Source of the DNA: an uncultured Clostridia bacterium
Lineage (GTDB): Bacteria; Bacillota; Clostridia; Christensenellales; Borkfalkiaceae
Length of the DNA stretch: 10,897 nucleotides
Assembly: GCA_947629735.1 (NCBI GenBank)
Contig: CANREX010000044.1
Span: forward strand, 1 to 10,897
Direction: 5' to 3'
Below the pieces are notes generated by a model that saw only the letters and a program-made list of their open reading frames with translations, did no database searches and was not told where the DNA came from. How positions within the stretch are numbered: position 1 is the first letter of the stretch; each line of letters starts with the position of its first letter. A program made the translations under genes and the position numbers. Below, in pieces: positions 1-5,613 of this stretch.

Positions 1-185
1 CTATCGCGTGTATTCAATTTAGGCACGGTCAAGGAATACGGAACGCCGCCCGTATAAATTATCTGCCTGTAAAGCGTGTCGATAAGCACAGATACGGGCA
101 AGCCGATTTGGTCTAAAATTTCCTCTGCCTGCTTTTTGATTTCGGGTTGCACCCTTACCGATACGTTGGCGCTCTTGTTTGCCAT
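1..185 (-). CDS. RelB/DinJ-family antitoxin, N-terminal 61 residues (runs off left edge)
   Basis: This is the antitoxin half of a type II toxin-antitoxin pair. Such proteins bind and neutralise a RelE/YafQ-type mRNA-cleaving toxin and repress their own promoter through an N-terminal ribbon-helix-helix. The visible protein starts MANKSANVSVRV, followed by QPEIKKQAEEILDQIGLPVS and IDTLYRQIIYTGGVP. This is the DinJ pattern of a short beta strand, a helix carrying KKQAEEIL, the LGL/IGLP turn and an I-x-x-GGVP segment. About 61 of the usual 85-95 residues are present. The ATG at 185-183 has a strong GGAGGTGAT ribosome binding site at 189-197. The partner toxin would be expected just past the left edge, in the direction of transcription, but is not visible. 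The family call is firm; the pairing is inferred. Confidence 0.87.
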   Translation of the reverse strand, partial: MANKSANVSVRVQPEIKKQAEEILDQIGLPVSVLIDTLYRQIIYTGGVPYSLTVPKLNTRD

Positions 186-205
186 AATATCACCTCCACG
201 CTATT

Positions 206-234
206 AGTATATCACATTGTGTTGCAATTTGCAA
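206..234 (-). promoter_or_regulatory. SigA-like promoter of the antitoxin gene
   Basis: On the minus strand a TTGCAA -35 box (229-234) and a TATACT -10 box (206-211) are separated by 17 bp. Transcription would start near 199, just ahead of the antitoxin ribosome binding site. Confidence 0.7.
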
Positions 235-239
235 TACAA
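217..239. promoter_or_regulatory. Palindrome over the antitoxin -35 box, probable autoregulatory operator
   Basis: The two TTGCAA half-sites at 222-227 and 229-234 form a perfect 6-1-6 inverted repeat. The symmetry extends outwards to TTGT/ACAA, giving 10 of 11 paired positions over 217-239. It covers the -35 box of the antitoxin promoter. Ribbon-helix-helix antitoxins usually bind such a site to repress their own operon. The palindrome is visible; binding is inferred. Confidence 0.55.
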
Positions 240-264
240 ATAACATAATTTTTAGGAGTATAAA

Positions 265-282
265 ATGAAAATCTCAGCTTGA
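265..282 (+). other. Five-codon minigene (MKISA) with its own ribosome binding site
   Basis: An AGGAG box at 254-258 lies 6 nt before an ATG at 265, which reads MKISA and then TGA. The arrangement is ideal for initiation, but the product is too short for a protein. It also lies upstream of, or overlapping, the acetyltransferase promoter. It may be the leftover start of a lost gene, or chance. Confidence 0.2.
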
Positions 283-307
283 TTGGCGGGGCGAGTTGTG
301 ATACAAT
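279..307 (+). promoter_or_regulatory. Promoter of the acetyltransferase gene
   Basis: A TTGATT -35 box (279-284) and a TACAAT -10 box (302-307) are 17 bp apart. The predicted transcript starts near 314, about 28 nt before the ATG at 342. Two weak ribosome binding sites follow: AAGGTGAT at 322-329 and GGTGG at 334-338. Confidence 0.55.
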
Positions 308-341
308 GTGTTAAATCGATTAAGGTGATTGGCGGTGGAAT

Positions 342-782
342 ATGAAAATACGCACTATGAAAATCGAGGACTACGACGGCGTATACGCCATGTGGTTGAG
401 TTGCGCCGGTCTGAGGTTGAATAATCTCGATGATTCACGGGAAGGCATAGCGAGATATCTCGCCCGCAACAGCGGAACGTGTTTTGTAGCCGAGGAGCGG
501 GGCGAAATCATCGGCGCAATCCTCGCAGGGCATGACGGAAGGCGGGGTTATATCGGGCATACCGCCGTAGCTTCTGCCTATCGTCGGCAAGGCATAGGCA
601 GGAAGTTGGCGGAAGCCGCCGTTGAAGCCTTGAAGGCGCAGGGAATAAATAAGGTAAATCTGGTTGTCTTCGCCCGCAACAAAGAGGGCAACGCTTTTTG
701 GGAAAGTCTGGGGTTTACTCAACGGCAAGACTTGGTATACAGAAATCTTGCGCTTGTAGACATGGCGCGCGTCGATACGTAA
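342..782 (+). CDS. GNAT-family N-acetyltransferase, YpeA-like
   Basis: This is a single-domain GNAT protein of 146 residues, predicted to transfer an acetyl group from acetyl-CoA to an amine. The substrate cannot be read from the sequence. The cytosolic GNAT fold is clear. The N-terminal MKIRTMKIEDYDGVYAMW starts the domain. A central CFVAEERGEIIGAILAG strand pair follows at about residues 47-63. Motif A, AYRRQGIGRKLAEAA, at about residues 79-93 has the R-x-x-G-x-G pyrophosphate-binding loop. NKEGNAFWESLGF at about 113-125 is the usual C-terminal N-x-x-a-x-x-x-Y/W-x-x-x-G-F motif. The D-G-R-R-G-Y segment before motif A resembles the E. coli YpeA type. It diverges from the antitoxin gene and converges on the asparaginase-like gene. 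The ATG at 342 is the first of two possible starts; the other is six codons downstream. Confidence 0.85.
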   Translation: MKIRTMKIEDYDGVYAMWLSCAGLRLNNLDDSREGIARYLARNSGTCFVAEERGEIIGAILAGHDGRRGYIGHTAVASAYRRQGIGRKLAEAAVEALKAQGINKVNLVVFARNKEGNAFWESLGFTQRQDLVYRNLALVDMARVDT

Positions 783-810
783 AAAGTATAAATATGACGT
801 CAACAAAAGT

Positions 811-845
811 CCCCCGCCGACGGGCGTTTCGCCCGTCGGCGGGGG
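811..845. terminator. GC-rich hairpin between convergent genes, probable bidirectional terminator
   Basis: A perfect 16-bp stem (811-826 with 830-845) closes on a TTT loop, between the end of the acetyltransferase gene at 782 and the end of the asparaginase-like gene at 915. The tail on the minus strand is ACTTTTGTTG, a weak U tract. The plus-strand tail lacks one. It probably ends both transcripts, more efficiently on the minus strand. Confidence 0.7.
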
Positions 846-914
846 ATCGTATTTCGAGCCGAAAATTTAATTATTTGCCCCATATTCGGGGGTCTATCAC
901 ATGTTTTGCAGGGG

Positions 915-1955
915 TTAATTGCGCCGTTTCACCTTGTCGAAGAACCCGTCCTCGTCCAAATACGTTGCGGCGGGCAGCCCTTCGCCTATCGCGCTCATCA
1001 CCTTGGCGAGAGTCATTTCAAGCGTGATGTCGCGCGCGGTGACGACGTTTTCGGGAATGGAATTCATGCTCTCGTAGACGCCCGCTTCCGAGAACACGGG
1101 GGAAATCACGACTTCCACCCCGCACTCCTTGCAGTACTCGGCGAAGTTGACGAAGTTCAGCGCACTGCCCTCGGTGCACACCGTGCCGCTGTGGGAAAGT
1201 TCGACGACCACCGCCTTGGGGCGCTTGCGCGAGAAATCGTACGAGGCGAAGTTGAGCAGCGAGCGCATAGTTATCAGCATGACTTCCGTCGAGAGCGCGG
1301 CGGGGGCGTTTTCCCCTTTGAATCCGCGCACCGATTTTTCCGTGGGCGCATAGGGGTTGTCGTTGAATTTCACCCCGCCGTCCGTTATTTCGGCGAAGTA
1401 CGCGTCGAGCACGCTGTGATAAAAGCCGTTCGTCTCGTCGGGGTAAATTAAGCGCGAGCCGAGGTGAATTTTGCAGTTTTCGTTGTCGTTCGCAAACGCG
1501 CAGTAAACGCCCTTCAAGCCCGTCTGTTCGATGAAGTCCACCGCGCCGCTGAAATTTTTCAGCCCGTTGCTCCTCGGGTCGCCGAGCGGGTAGAGGGAGG
1601 AGACGAACACTATCGGCACGGGCGTCGCGCGCATCACCCTGCTGAACCAATTTACGGTAAAGCACAGCGTATCCGTGCCGTGGGTTATGATTATGCCGTC
1701 GTAGGCGGAAAAGTCGGCGGAGTTCACGCACTCGTACATGGTCAGCAAATCTTTGGGCTGCACGTTTTCGCTCAGAATATTGAGCGGCGACTTGGTGTCG
1801 AATGTGACGGCGTCGCCTTTCGCTTGCGCATATTCGTCCAGAAGCTCCTTGCGGCTGCTCACGTTCAGCCCCACGCTGCCGCCTTTCGCGCTGCTGCCAA
1901 TCGTCCCGCCCGTAAACACGACGAGAATTTTTCTTTTCAATCGGGAATTATCCAA
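915..1955 (-). CDS. Asparaginase-family protein (divergent; two catalytic positions differ)
   Basis: This cytosolic protein of 346 residues has the asparaginase/GatD fold. Family members hydrolyse L-asparagine to aspartate and ammonia. The first signature, VFTGGTIGS, places the nucleophile Thr at residue 18. SENVQPKDL (62-70) matches the substrate-binding serine loop. The second signature, IITHGTDTL, gives Thr94 and Asp95. RSNGLKNFSGAV (128-139) matches the S-x-DG-x-x-N region. No signal peptide is present, and the length fits type I enzymes. By eye, the catalytic Lys expected after the G-x-R motif is Tyr171 (GSRLIY), and the lid Tyr expected near residue 28 is missing (GSVGLNV). It could therefore be a divergent asparaginase or a relative with another activity. 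The start is TTG at 1955-1953, 7 nt after AAGGAG. The nearest plausible promoter is about 220 nt upstream. Confidence 0.85.
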   Translation of the reverse strand: MDNSRLKRKILVVFTGGTIGSSAKGGSVGLNVSSRKELLDEYAQAKGDAVTFDTKSPLNILSENVQPKDLLTMYECVNSADFSAYDGIIITHGTDTLCFTVNWFSRVMRATPVPIVFVSSLYPLGDPRSNGLKNFSGAVDFIEQTGLKGVYCAFANDNENCKIHLGSRLIYPDETNGFYHSVLDAYFAEITDGGVKFNDNPYAPTEKSVRGFKGENAPAALSTEVMLITMRSLLNFASYDFSRKRPKAVVVELSHSGTVCTEGSALNFVNFAEYCKECGVEVVISPVFSEAGVYESMNSIPENVVTARDITLEMTLAKVMSAIGEGLPAATYLDEDGFFDKVKRRN

Positions 1956-2131
1956 TTTATCTCCTTGTTATATCGCGTTTTTCCGCGGAAATCTCCCTGC
2001 CCGCCGCGCATGCCCTTTGCGTTATCGGCGGAAATCTCCTTGCCCGCGCCCGAGTAACTTGCCGTCCCGCGGGAGACGTCCTTAAAAAGCCGCACGGCAA
2101 AAGTTTTACCGCGCAATGCCGTGGAAGTCTT
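1937..2131 (-). other. Unassigned leader of the asparaginase-like gene, with an open frame and a direct repeat
   Basis: The 5' leader between the promoter at about 2175 and the TTG start is about 213 nt. It contains one 64-codon open frame between two TGA codons (2131-1937) that reads through the gene start. That frame has no ATG with a good ribosome binding site. A 19-bp direct repeat matches in 18 positions (1985-2003 and 2028-2046). Each copy contains a GGAGAT ribosome-binding-like core on the minus strand, resembling the true site at 1959-1964. TTTCCGCGGAAA at 1979-1990 and TCCCGCGGGA are perfect palindromes. No known riboswitch was recognised. Confidence 0.3.
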
Positions 2132-2174
2132 TCAAAAAGTCACACGACAAACGCCCTTTGCGATTACACTGTCA

Positions 2175-2202
2175 ATTATAGCCAACCCGAAAAAAAAGTC
2201 AA
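2175..2202 (-). promoter_or_regulatory. Promoter of the asparaginase-like gene
   Basis: On the minus strand a TTGACT -35 box (2197-2202) and a perfect TATAAT -10 box (2175-2180) are 16 bp apart, with a T8 run in the spacer. The predicted start is near 2168, which gives a long leader before the TTG codon at 1955. Confidence 0.65.
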
Positions 2203-2220
2203 CGCCGTAGCGATTACCTA

Positions 2221-2249
2221 TTGAAATTTTTGCGCGTATACGCTATAAT
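2221..2249 (+). promoter_or_regulatory. Promoter of the alcohol dehydrogenase gene
   Basis: A TTGAAA -35 box (2221-2226) and a perfect TATAAT -10 box (2244-2249) are 17 bp apart. Transcription would start near 2256, 33 nt before the ATG at 2289. Its -35 box lies 18 bp from that of the divergent asparaginase-like gene. Confidence 0.8.
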
Positions 2250-2255
2250 GTCTTT

Positions 2256-2273
2256 GGCGGGTGTTTGCCCGCC
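2256..2273 (+). promoter_or_regulatory. 5' end hairpin in the alcohol dehydrogenase mRNA
   Basis: GGCGGG (2256-2261) pairs with CCCGCC (2268-2273) around a 6-nt loop. The hairpin sits at the predicted transcript start and ends 2 nt before the AAGGGGG ribosome binding site (2276-2282). A 5'-terminal stem of this kind often stabilises an mRNA; that role is inferred. Confidence 0.4.
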
Positions 2274-2288
2274 CAAGGGGGAAATAAA

Positions 2289-3473
2289 ATGTTTGATTTC
2301 GAATTGAATACGCCTACGCGCGTCGTGTTCGGCAAGGAGAGCGAAAACCGCCTCCCGTCGCTGTTGAAGGAGAGGGGCGCAAAGCGCGTTCTGGTGCTCT
2401 ACGGCGGGGGCAGCGCGGAAAAAAGCGGGCTGATCAAACGCGTGATATGGGCGGTTGAACAGTCGGGCGCGAGCCATTTGGAGTTGGGCGGAGTTCAGCC
2501 CAATCCCCGCTTGTCTCTCGTCAATAAGGGAATAGAATTGTGCGCGAAAGAGGGCGTTGATTTCATTCTCGCCGTCGGCGGGGGCAGCGTTATAGACTCC
2601 GCCAAGGCGATAGGGCTGGGAGTATGCGGCGGCGGCGACGTCTGGGACTTCTACTGCGGCAAGCGCAAAATAGAGAAATGTCTGCCCGTGGGCGTCGTGC
2701 TGACGATAGCCGCGGCGGGCAGCGAGATGAGCATGTCGTCAGTCATAACCAACGATTTTACGGGCGAAAAATGCGGCAGGAACGCCGAATGTACCCGCCC
2801 CGTTTTCGCGGTGATGAATCCCGCGCTCACGCTCACCGTGCCGCGCTTTGCAACGGCTTGCGGCTGCGCCGATATTCTGATGCACACGTTGGAACGCTAT
2901 TTAAACGGCGGCGAATATATGCCGCTCACCGATTCTCTGGCGGAAGCGCTCATGTCCAACGTCATAGCCACGGCGAAGATTTTAATGAACGATTTGTCAG
3001 ACTACAACGCCCGCGCGGATATAATGTGGGCGGGCGCGCTCTCGCACAACGGGCTCATGTCCTGCGGCGGCGACGGCGGCGATTGGTCCACGCACTCCCT
3101 CGGACACGAGCTTTCCGCAAAGTATGACGTCGCCCACGGCGCTGCGCTTACCGCAATATGGGGGAGCTGGGCGAGATACGTCTACAAGGACAGCTTGAAC
3201 CGCTTCCACAAATTCGCGGTGCAGGCTATGGGCGTGCGCCCCAACGGCACGCGGGAAAGCCTCGCGTTGAAGGGCATCGAGGCGGCGGAAGAGTGGTTTG
3301 AAAAGCTCGGGCTGCCCACCTCGATAAAGCAGCTCGGCATAGACCCGACGGACGCGGAGCTCGCGCAGATGGCAAAGGCTTGCGCGGCGCATTGCGGCGG
3401 GAAAAAGGGCGCGTGCAAAGTCCTCTTCGAGGGCGATATGCTGGAAATCTACCGCGCCGCCGCGGGGAGATAA
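2289..3473 (+). CDS. Iron-containing alcohol dehydrogenase, YqhD/BdhA type
   Basis: This cytosolic group III alcohol dehydrogenase of 394 residues probably reduces aldehydes to alcohols with NAD(P)H, as the butanol dehydrogenases BdhA/B and E. coli YqhD do. The N-terminal Rossmann-like half carries YGGGSAEKSG (38-47), GGVQPNP (67-73) and the nucleotide-binding AVGGGSVIDSAKAIG (95-109). LTIAAAGSEMS (138-148) is the conserved loop before the helical half. The metal ligands expected for the family are all visible: Asp195 and His199 in CADILMH, His273 in LGHELS, and His283 in DVAHG. These match Asp194, His198, His267 and His281 of YqhD closely in position. The GGGS turn after the first strand fits NADP(H) use, which is inferred. 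The start is ATG 2289 with AAGGGGG in front; an in-frame TTG at 2265 lies inside the leader hairpin and is unlikely. The physiological substrate is unknown. Confidence 0.93.
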   Translation: MFDFELNTPTRVVFGKESENRLPSLLKERGAKRVLVLYGGGSAEKSGLIKRVIWAVEQSGASHLELGGVQPNPRLSLVNKGIELCAKEGVDFILAVGGGSVIDSAKAIGLGVCGGGDVWDFYCGKRKIEKCLPVGVVLTIAAAGSEMSMSSVITNDFTGEKCGRNAECTRPVFAVMNPALTLTVPRFATACGCADILMHTLERYLNGGEYMPLTDSLAEALMSNVIATAKILMNDLSDYNARADIMWAGALSHNGLMSCGGDGGDWSTHSLGHELSAKYDVAHGAALTAIWGSWARYVYKDSLNRFHKFAVQAMGVRPNGTRESLALKGIEAAEEWFEKLGLPTSIKQLGIDPTDAELAQMAKACAAHCGGKKGACKVLFEGDMLEIYRAAAGR

Positions 3474-3547
3474 TCTGCGCTGCGTTACATGAAAAGGACA
3501 GCGGCAAAGGCTGTTTAAATAGCGGAGAAAAACGTCGTTTAAGGGGA

Positions 3548-3592
3548 TAAAAAACGCCGATTGAAAGGTTAAAAAACGCCGTACGAACGGCG
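3548..3592. repeat. Short direct repeat and hairpin in the spacer after the alcohol dehydrogenase gene
   Basis: TAAAAAACGCCG occurs at 3548-3559 and again at 3570-3581. The second copy forms the left arm of a 6-bp hairpin (3577-3582 with 3587-3592, loop ACGA). Read on the minus strand, the hairpin is followed by six Ts, the shape of an intrinsic terminator. However, no minus-strand gene leads into it. The plus strand has no U tract. Confidence 0.35.
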
Positions 3593-3681
3593 ATAACGGG
3601 AAGAAGATAACTGCCGAAAAAGCGGCGAGGCAAAAGCCGCGCGCGGGCTTGATCGGCGCATACTACGGGAGCAAACGCCGC

Positions 3682-4383
3682 ATGACGGACATTAAAGAGT
3701 TGTTCTACGGGGCGAGCGCGAATGAAAAAGCGCTTATAAAATACGGCTTCGAAAGGCGCGGGGAAGAGTATTTTCTTTCCCGCGAAATTCTCGGCGGGCA
3801 GTTTGCGCTAAACGTCACGGTGCGGGGCGGCGAGGTGTCCGCCGAGGTCTACGACAGGGAAGCGGAAAGCCCCTATTATCTCCACACGGTGGAGGGGGCG
3901 GAAGGGACGTTCGTGGGGGAAGTCCGCGCCGCGTATGAAGGCGAACTCACCAGCATACGCGAAAGTTGTTTTTCCCGCATCGGGTATTACCGCGAAAAGA
4001 CGGCGAACGCCGTCATGAAATACGCGCAGAAAAAGCACGGCACGCCGCCCGAATATCTCTGGGGCGACGAAAACTGCATAATGCGCCGCAAGGACAACAG
4101 GAAGTGGTATCTCCTCTTCATGATAGTGGAAAAATCCCGGCTGGGGTTGGAAGGCGAGGGCAAAGTGGAAGTCGCCAATATGCTCGCCCCCAAGGAGGAA
4201 ATCCCCGCGCTTATCGATGGCGTGAATTACCTGCCCGCCTACCACATGAACAAAAAGAGCTGGTTTACCGTTCCCCTCGACGGCAGGGTCGCCGCGGAGG
4301 TGATTTGCGCGTTGGCGGATATGAGTTACGAGATTGCCGGCAAGGGGCGTTTAGCGTCAGCTAAACGCCGGAGCTCCCGCTAA
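3682..4383 (+). CDS. MmcQ/YjbR-family protein with an N-terminal extension
   Basis: This protein of 233 residues has an MmcQ/YjbR domain (a CyaY-like, double-wing DNA-binding-type fold) in its C-terminal half. The biochemical role of the family is not established. The domain runs from about residue 122, YAQKKHGTPPEYLWG, through the paired strands NCIMRRKDNRKWYLLFMIV to the hallmark YHMNKKSWFTVPLDG near residues 186-204. The N-terminal 100 residues form a separate domain, MTDIKELFYGASANEKALIK onwards, seen in many clostridial YjbR proteins. ATG 3682 is chosen because GGGAG lies at 3668-3672. A TTG 33 nt upstream in the same frame lacks a good site. The last ten or so residues (RLASAKRRSSR) are encoded by a perfect hairpin and do not look like the family's usual C-terminus. 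The 208-bp gap from the alcohol dehydrogenase gene leaves co-transcription uncertain. Confidence 0.85.
   Translation: MTDIKELFYGASANEKALIKYGFERRGEEYFLSREILGGQFALNVTVRGGEVSAEVYDREAESPYYLHTVEGAEGTFVGEVRAAYEGELTSIRESCFSRIGYYREKTANAVMKYAQKKHGTPPEYLWGDENCIMRRKDNRKWYLLFMIVEKSRLGLEGEGKVEVANMLAPKEEIPALIDGVNYLPAYHMNKKSWFTVPLDGRVAAEVICALADMSYEIAGKGRLASAKRRSSR
4346..4369. repeat. Perfect 10-bp hairpin at the end of the YjbR gene
   Basis: GGCGTTTAGC (4346-4355) and GCTAAACGCC (4360-4369) pair around a GTCA loop. A third GCTAAACGC follows at 4379-4387 and contains the YjbR stop codon. It may act as a terminator for either strand, but neither side has a T tract. The loop also carries the stop codon of the possible minus-strand small gene. 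Confidence 0.6.
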
Positions 4384-4443
4384 ACGCATATAAGCGTCGC
4401 AATACGGCGTCAGGTTTACGCACTTCTCGGTCACGTACTTCAT
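4357..4443 (-). CDS. Possible 28-residue small protein with two cysteines
   Basis: On the minus strand AAGGGAG lies 6 nt before an ATG at 4443. It opens a 28-codon frame reading MKYVTEKCVNLTPYCDAYMR and ending LAGAPAFS, with the stop in the loop of the hairpin at 4346-4369. The codon choice resembles that of the surrounding genes. The two cysteines are seven positions apart. It overlaps the last nine codons of the YjbR gene tail to tail. No family was recognised and no clear promoter was found, so it may be chance. The same frame can be read upstream to a TTG at 4551, through a lysine/arginine-rich stretch. Confidence 0.3.
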   Translation of the reverse strand: MKYVTEKCVNLTPYCDAYMRLAGAPAFS

Positions 4444-4560
4444 TGTACGCTCCCTTCGTCGTTTGCGCACCTTCCTTGTCTTGCTTGCTTCTCTGCGTTT
4501 ATAGACTTCGTAATTGCAGCTCCCGCAATTATTTAAGAATGTGCCGCGCAATTTAAGGTG

Positions 4561-4717
4561 TTGTCATTCTGAGCAAATGAGAGCACGAATGTGCTCGATT
4601 GCGTCGAAGAATCCCATGGTGGTGGTAGGGAGTTGCGGTGAAACGGCTTATTCACTAAATTCTATCAGATTCTTCGACTGCGTTCGGCTTTCAGCCTCTC
4701 TTCGCTCAGAATGACAA
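4561..4717. repeat. MITE-like element 1 (157 bp, 14-bp terminal inverted repeats)
   Basis: TTGTCATTCTGAGC at 4561-4574 is repeated as its exact reverse complement at 4704-4717. Inner arms GTCGAAGAATC (near 4603-4613) and GATTCTTCGAC (near 4668-4678) extend the symmetry. A small GAGCAC/GTGCTC hairpin (4581-4596) lies in the left arm. There is no coding capacity for a transposase. Elements of this TCATTCTGAGC type recur in many draft gut-bacterial genomes (from memory, not checked). Confidence 0.8.
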
Positions 4718-4743
4718 TAAAAAAATAAATTCGTTCACTTCGC

Positions 4744-4784
4744 TTTGTGAAAATATTTGCTTGATCGCAAAAATTTTCTACAAA
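4744..4784 (+). repeat. 41-nt imperfect hairpin, copy 1
   Basis: TTTGTGAAAATATTTGC and GCAAAAATTTTCTACAAA form a long imperfect stem around the loop TTGATC. The same 41-nt unit recurs at four other places in the window. It is followed by CGTCGGGCTTGCGCCCTCGG, a second small palindrome. Confidence 0.85.
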
Positions 4785-4817
4785 CCGTCGGGCTTGCGCC
4801 CTCGGGCAGAATGACAG

Positions 4818-5026
4818 TAGAGAGGGCAGAATGACACCTCTTTATACCTCCCCACTCCCCTCGGTTGAGGGACGAGCGCGGAACTTCTCAAAACAGCACA
4901 GTGCGCTGTTTTGCCGCGCGAGATGAGTGAGCGCATATAGTCCCGCGCGAACGGTGACCGAACACGGCGTTGCCCTTACGCCGTGTGAGAAGGGGAGGGT
5001 AGGGTGGGGCGTAGGGTTTACCGCAT
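4818..5026. repeat. Palindrome-rich segment between the MITE-like elements
   Basis: This 209-bp stretch has no convincing gene. It holds two clean hairpins. In one, CAAAACAGC (4889-4897) pairs with GCTGTTTTG (4905-4913). In the other, ACACGGCGT (4962-4970) pairs with ACGCCGTGT (4978-4986). It is flanked by C-rich CCTCCCCACTCCCCTC and G-rich AAGGGGAGGGTAGGG arms of opposite polarity. Its ends match the frame of the 304-bp units at 10362-10897, where this interior is absent. Confidence 0.6.
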
Positions 5027-5148
5027 TTGTCATTCCGAGCCTGCCGAGGAATCCGGCTGGGGGTATGCCGTAAAGAAAATTTCTAAGCGCAAAGAAATTC
5101 CGGATTCTTCGACTTCGTTCACTGCGTTCACTTCGCTCAGAATGACAA
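5027..5148. repeat. MITE-like element 2 (122 bp)
   Basis: The termini TTGTCATTCCGAGC (5027-5040) and GCTCAGAATGACAA (5135-5148) are inverted repeats with one mismatch. The inner arms GAGGAATCCGG and CCGGATTCTTC pair as well. The interior (CCGGCTGGGG...AAATTTCTAAGCGC) is shared with the 304-bp unit near 10580-10625. It has the same end sequences as the element at 4561-4717 but a different interior. Confidence 0.8.
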
Positions 5149-5342
5149 TAAAAAATAATAATCGCCTCACTTCGCTTTGTGAAAATATTTGCTTAATCGC
5201 AAAAATTTTTAACAAACCGTCGGGCTGTCGCTCTCGGGCAGAATGACAATAAAAAATAATAATCGCCTCACTTCGCTTTGTGAAAATATTTGCTTAATCG
5301 CAAAAATTTTCTACAAACCGTCGGGCTGTCGCTCTCTGGCAG
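5141..5342 (+). repeat. Near-identical 101-bp tandem duplication
   Basis: 5141-5241 and 5242-5342 are two head-to-tail copies with only a handful of differences. Each begins AATGACAATAAAAAATAATA. Each carries one 41-nt hairpin (5176-5216 and 5277-5317, both with loop TTAATC) and a CGTCGGGCTGTCGCTCTC tail. The high identity suggests recent duplication. Confidence 0.88.
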
Positions 5343-5386
5343 AATGAAAATAAAAGGGCATACGCCCTCGGGCAGAATGACAATAT

Positions 5387-5419
5387 GGCGGGGCGCGGAA
5401 ATTTTTTCCGCGCCCCGCC
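5387..5419. terminator. Perfect 15-bp GC hairpin, possible terminator or palindromic repeat
   Basis: The arms 5387-5401 and 5405-5419 pair without mismatch around a TTT loop. The hairpin lies 180 bp past the stop codon of the yitT-like gene in its reading direction, at the far end of the tandem repeats. No T tract follows on either strand, so termination is plausible but unproven. It could equally belong to the repeat field. Confidence 0.5.
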
Positions 5420-5420
5420 A

Positions 5421-5613
5421 CATATCTATTATTCAATTCAAATTATACCTATATCTTTTGTTCTATTCAATTTACACTATATCTATTGAGTGATTCAACT
5501 TTCACACTCTATATCAGTTGTCCAACACAATTAAACCCTTCCATATCCTCTATCCAATTCAATTTTCACCCTTCCATATCAGCCGTCCAATGCGCTTTTC
5601 ACACTTCCATGTC
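5421..5613 (-). repeat. Decaying 28-33 bp tandem repeat, six-plus units, starting inside the yitT-like gene
   Basis: Read on the minus strand, units begin GATATGGAAGGGTGAAAATT at 5613, 5580, 5547, 5515, 5483 and 5455, with a partial unit at 5426. Unit lengths are 33, 33, 32, 32, 28 and 29 bp. The first unit contains the last four codons and the stop of the yitT-like gene. The second is about 75% identical to the first, and later units become shorter and more AT-rich. There are no spacers, so it is not a CRISPR array. Confidence 0.85.

Noticed and set aside
3577..3592. Intrinsic terminator of the alcohol dehydrogenase gene
   Set aside because: The hairpin is followed by Ts only on the minus strand, so it has the wrong polarity for that gene.
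4561..5419. Insertion sequence
   Set aside because: Inverted termini are present but no transposase frame is; only non-autonomous elements can be supported.
5290..5493. Open frame on the plus strand beginning with residues for LNRKNFLQT
   Set aside because: It starts inside the 41-nt hairpin repeat. The same peptide appears from the repeat copy at 10519 on the minus strand, so the frame is repeat-derived and not a gene.
5421..5613. CRISPR array
   Set aside because: Units of 28-33 bp are contiguous, without unique spacers, and diverge steadily. No cas gene is present.
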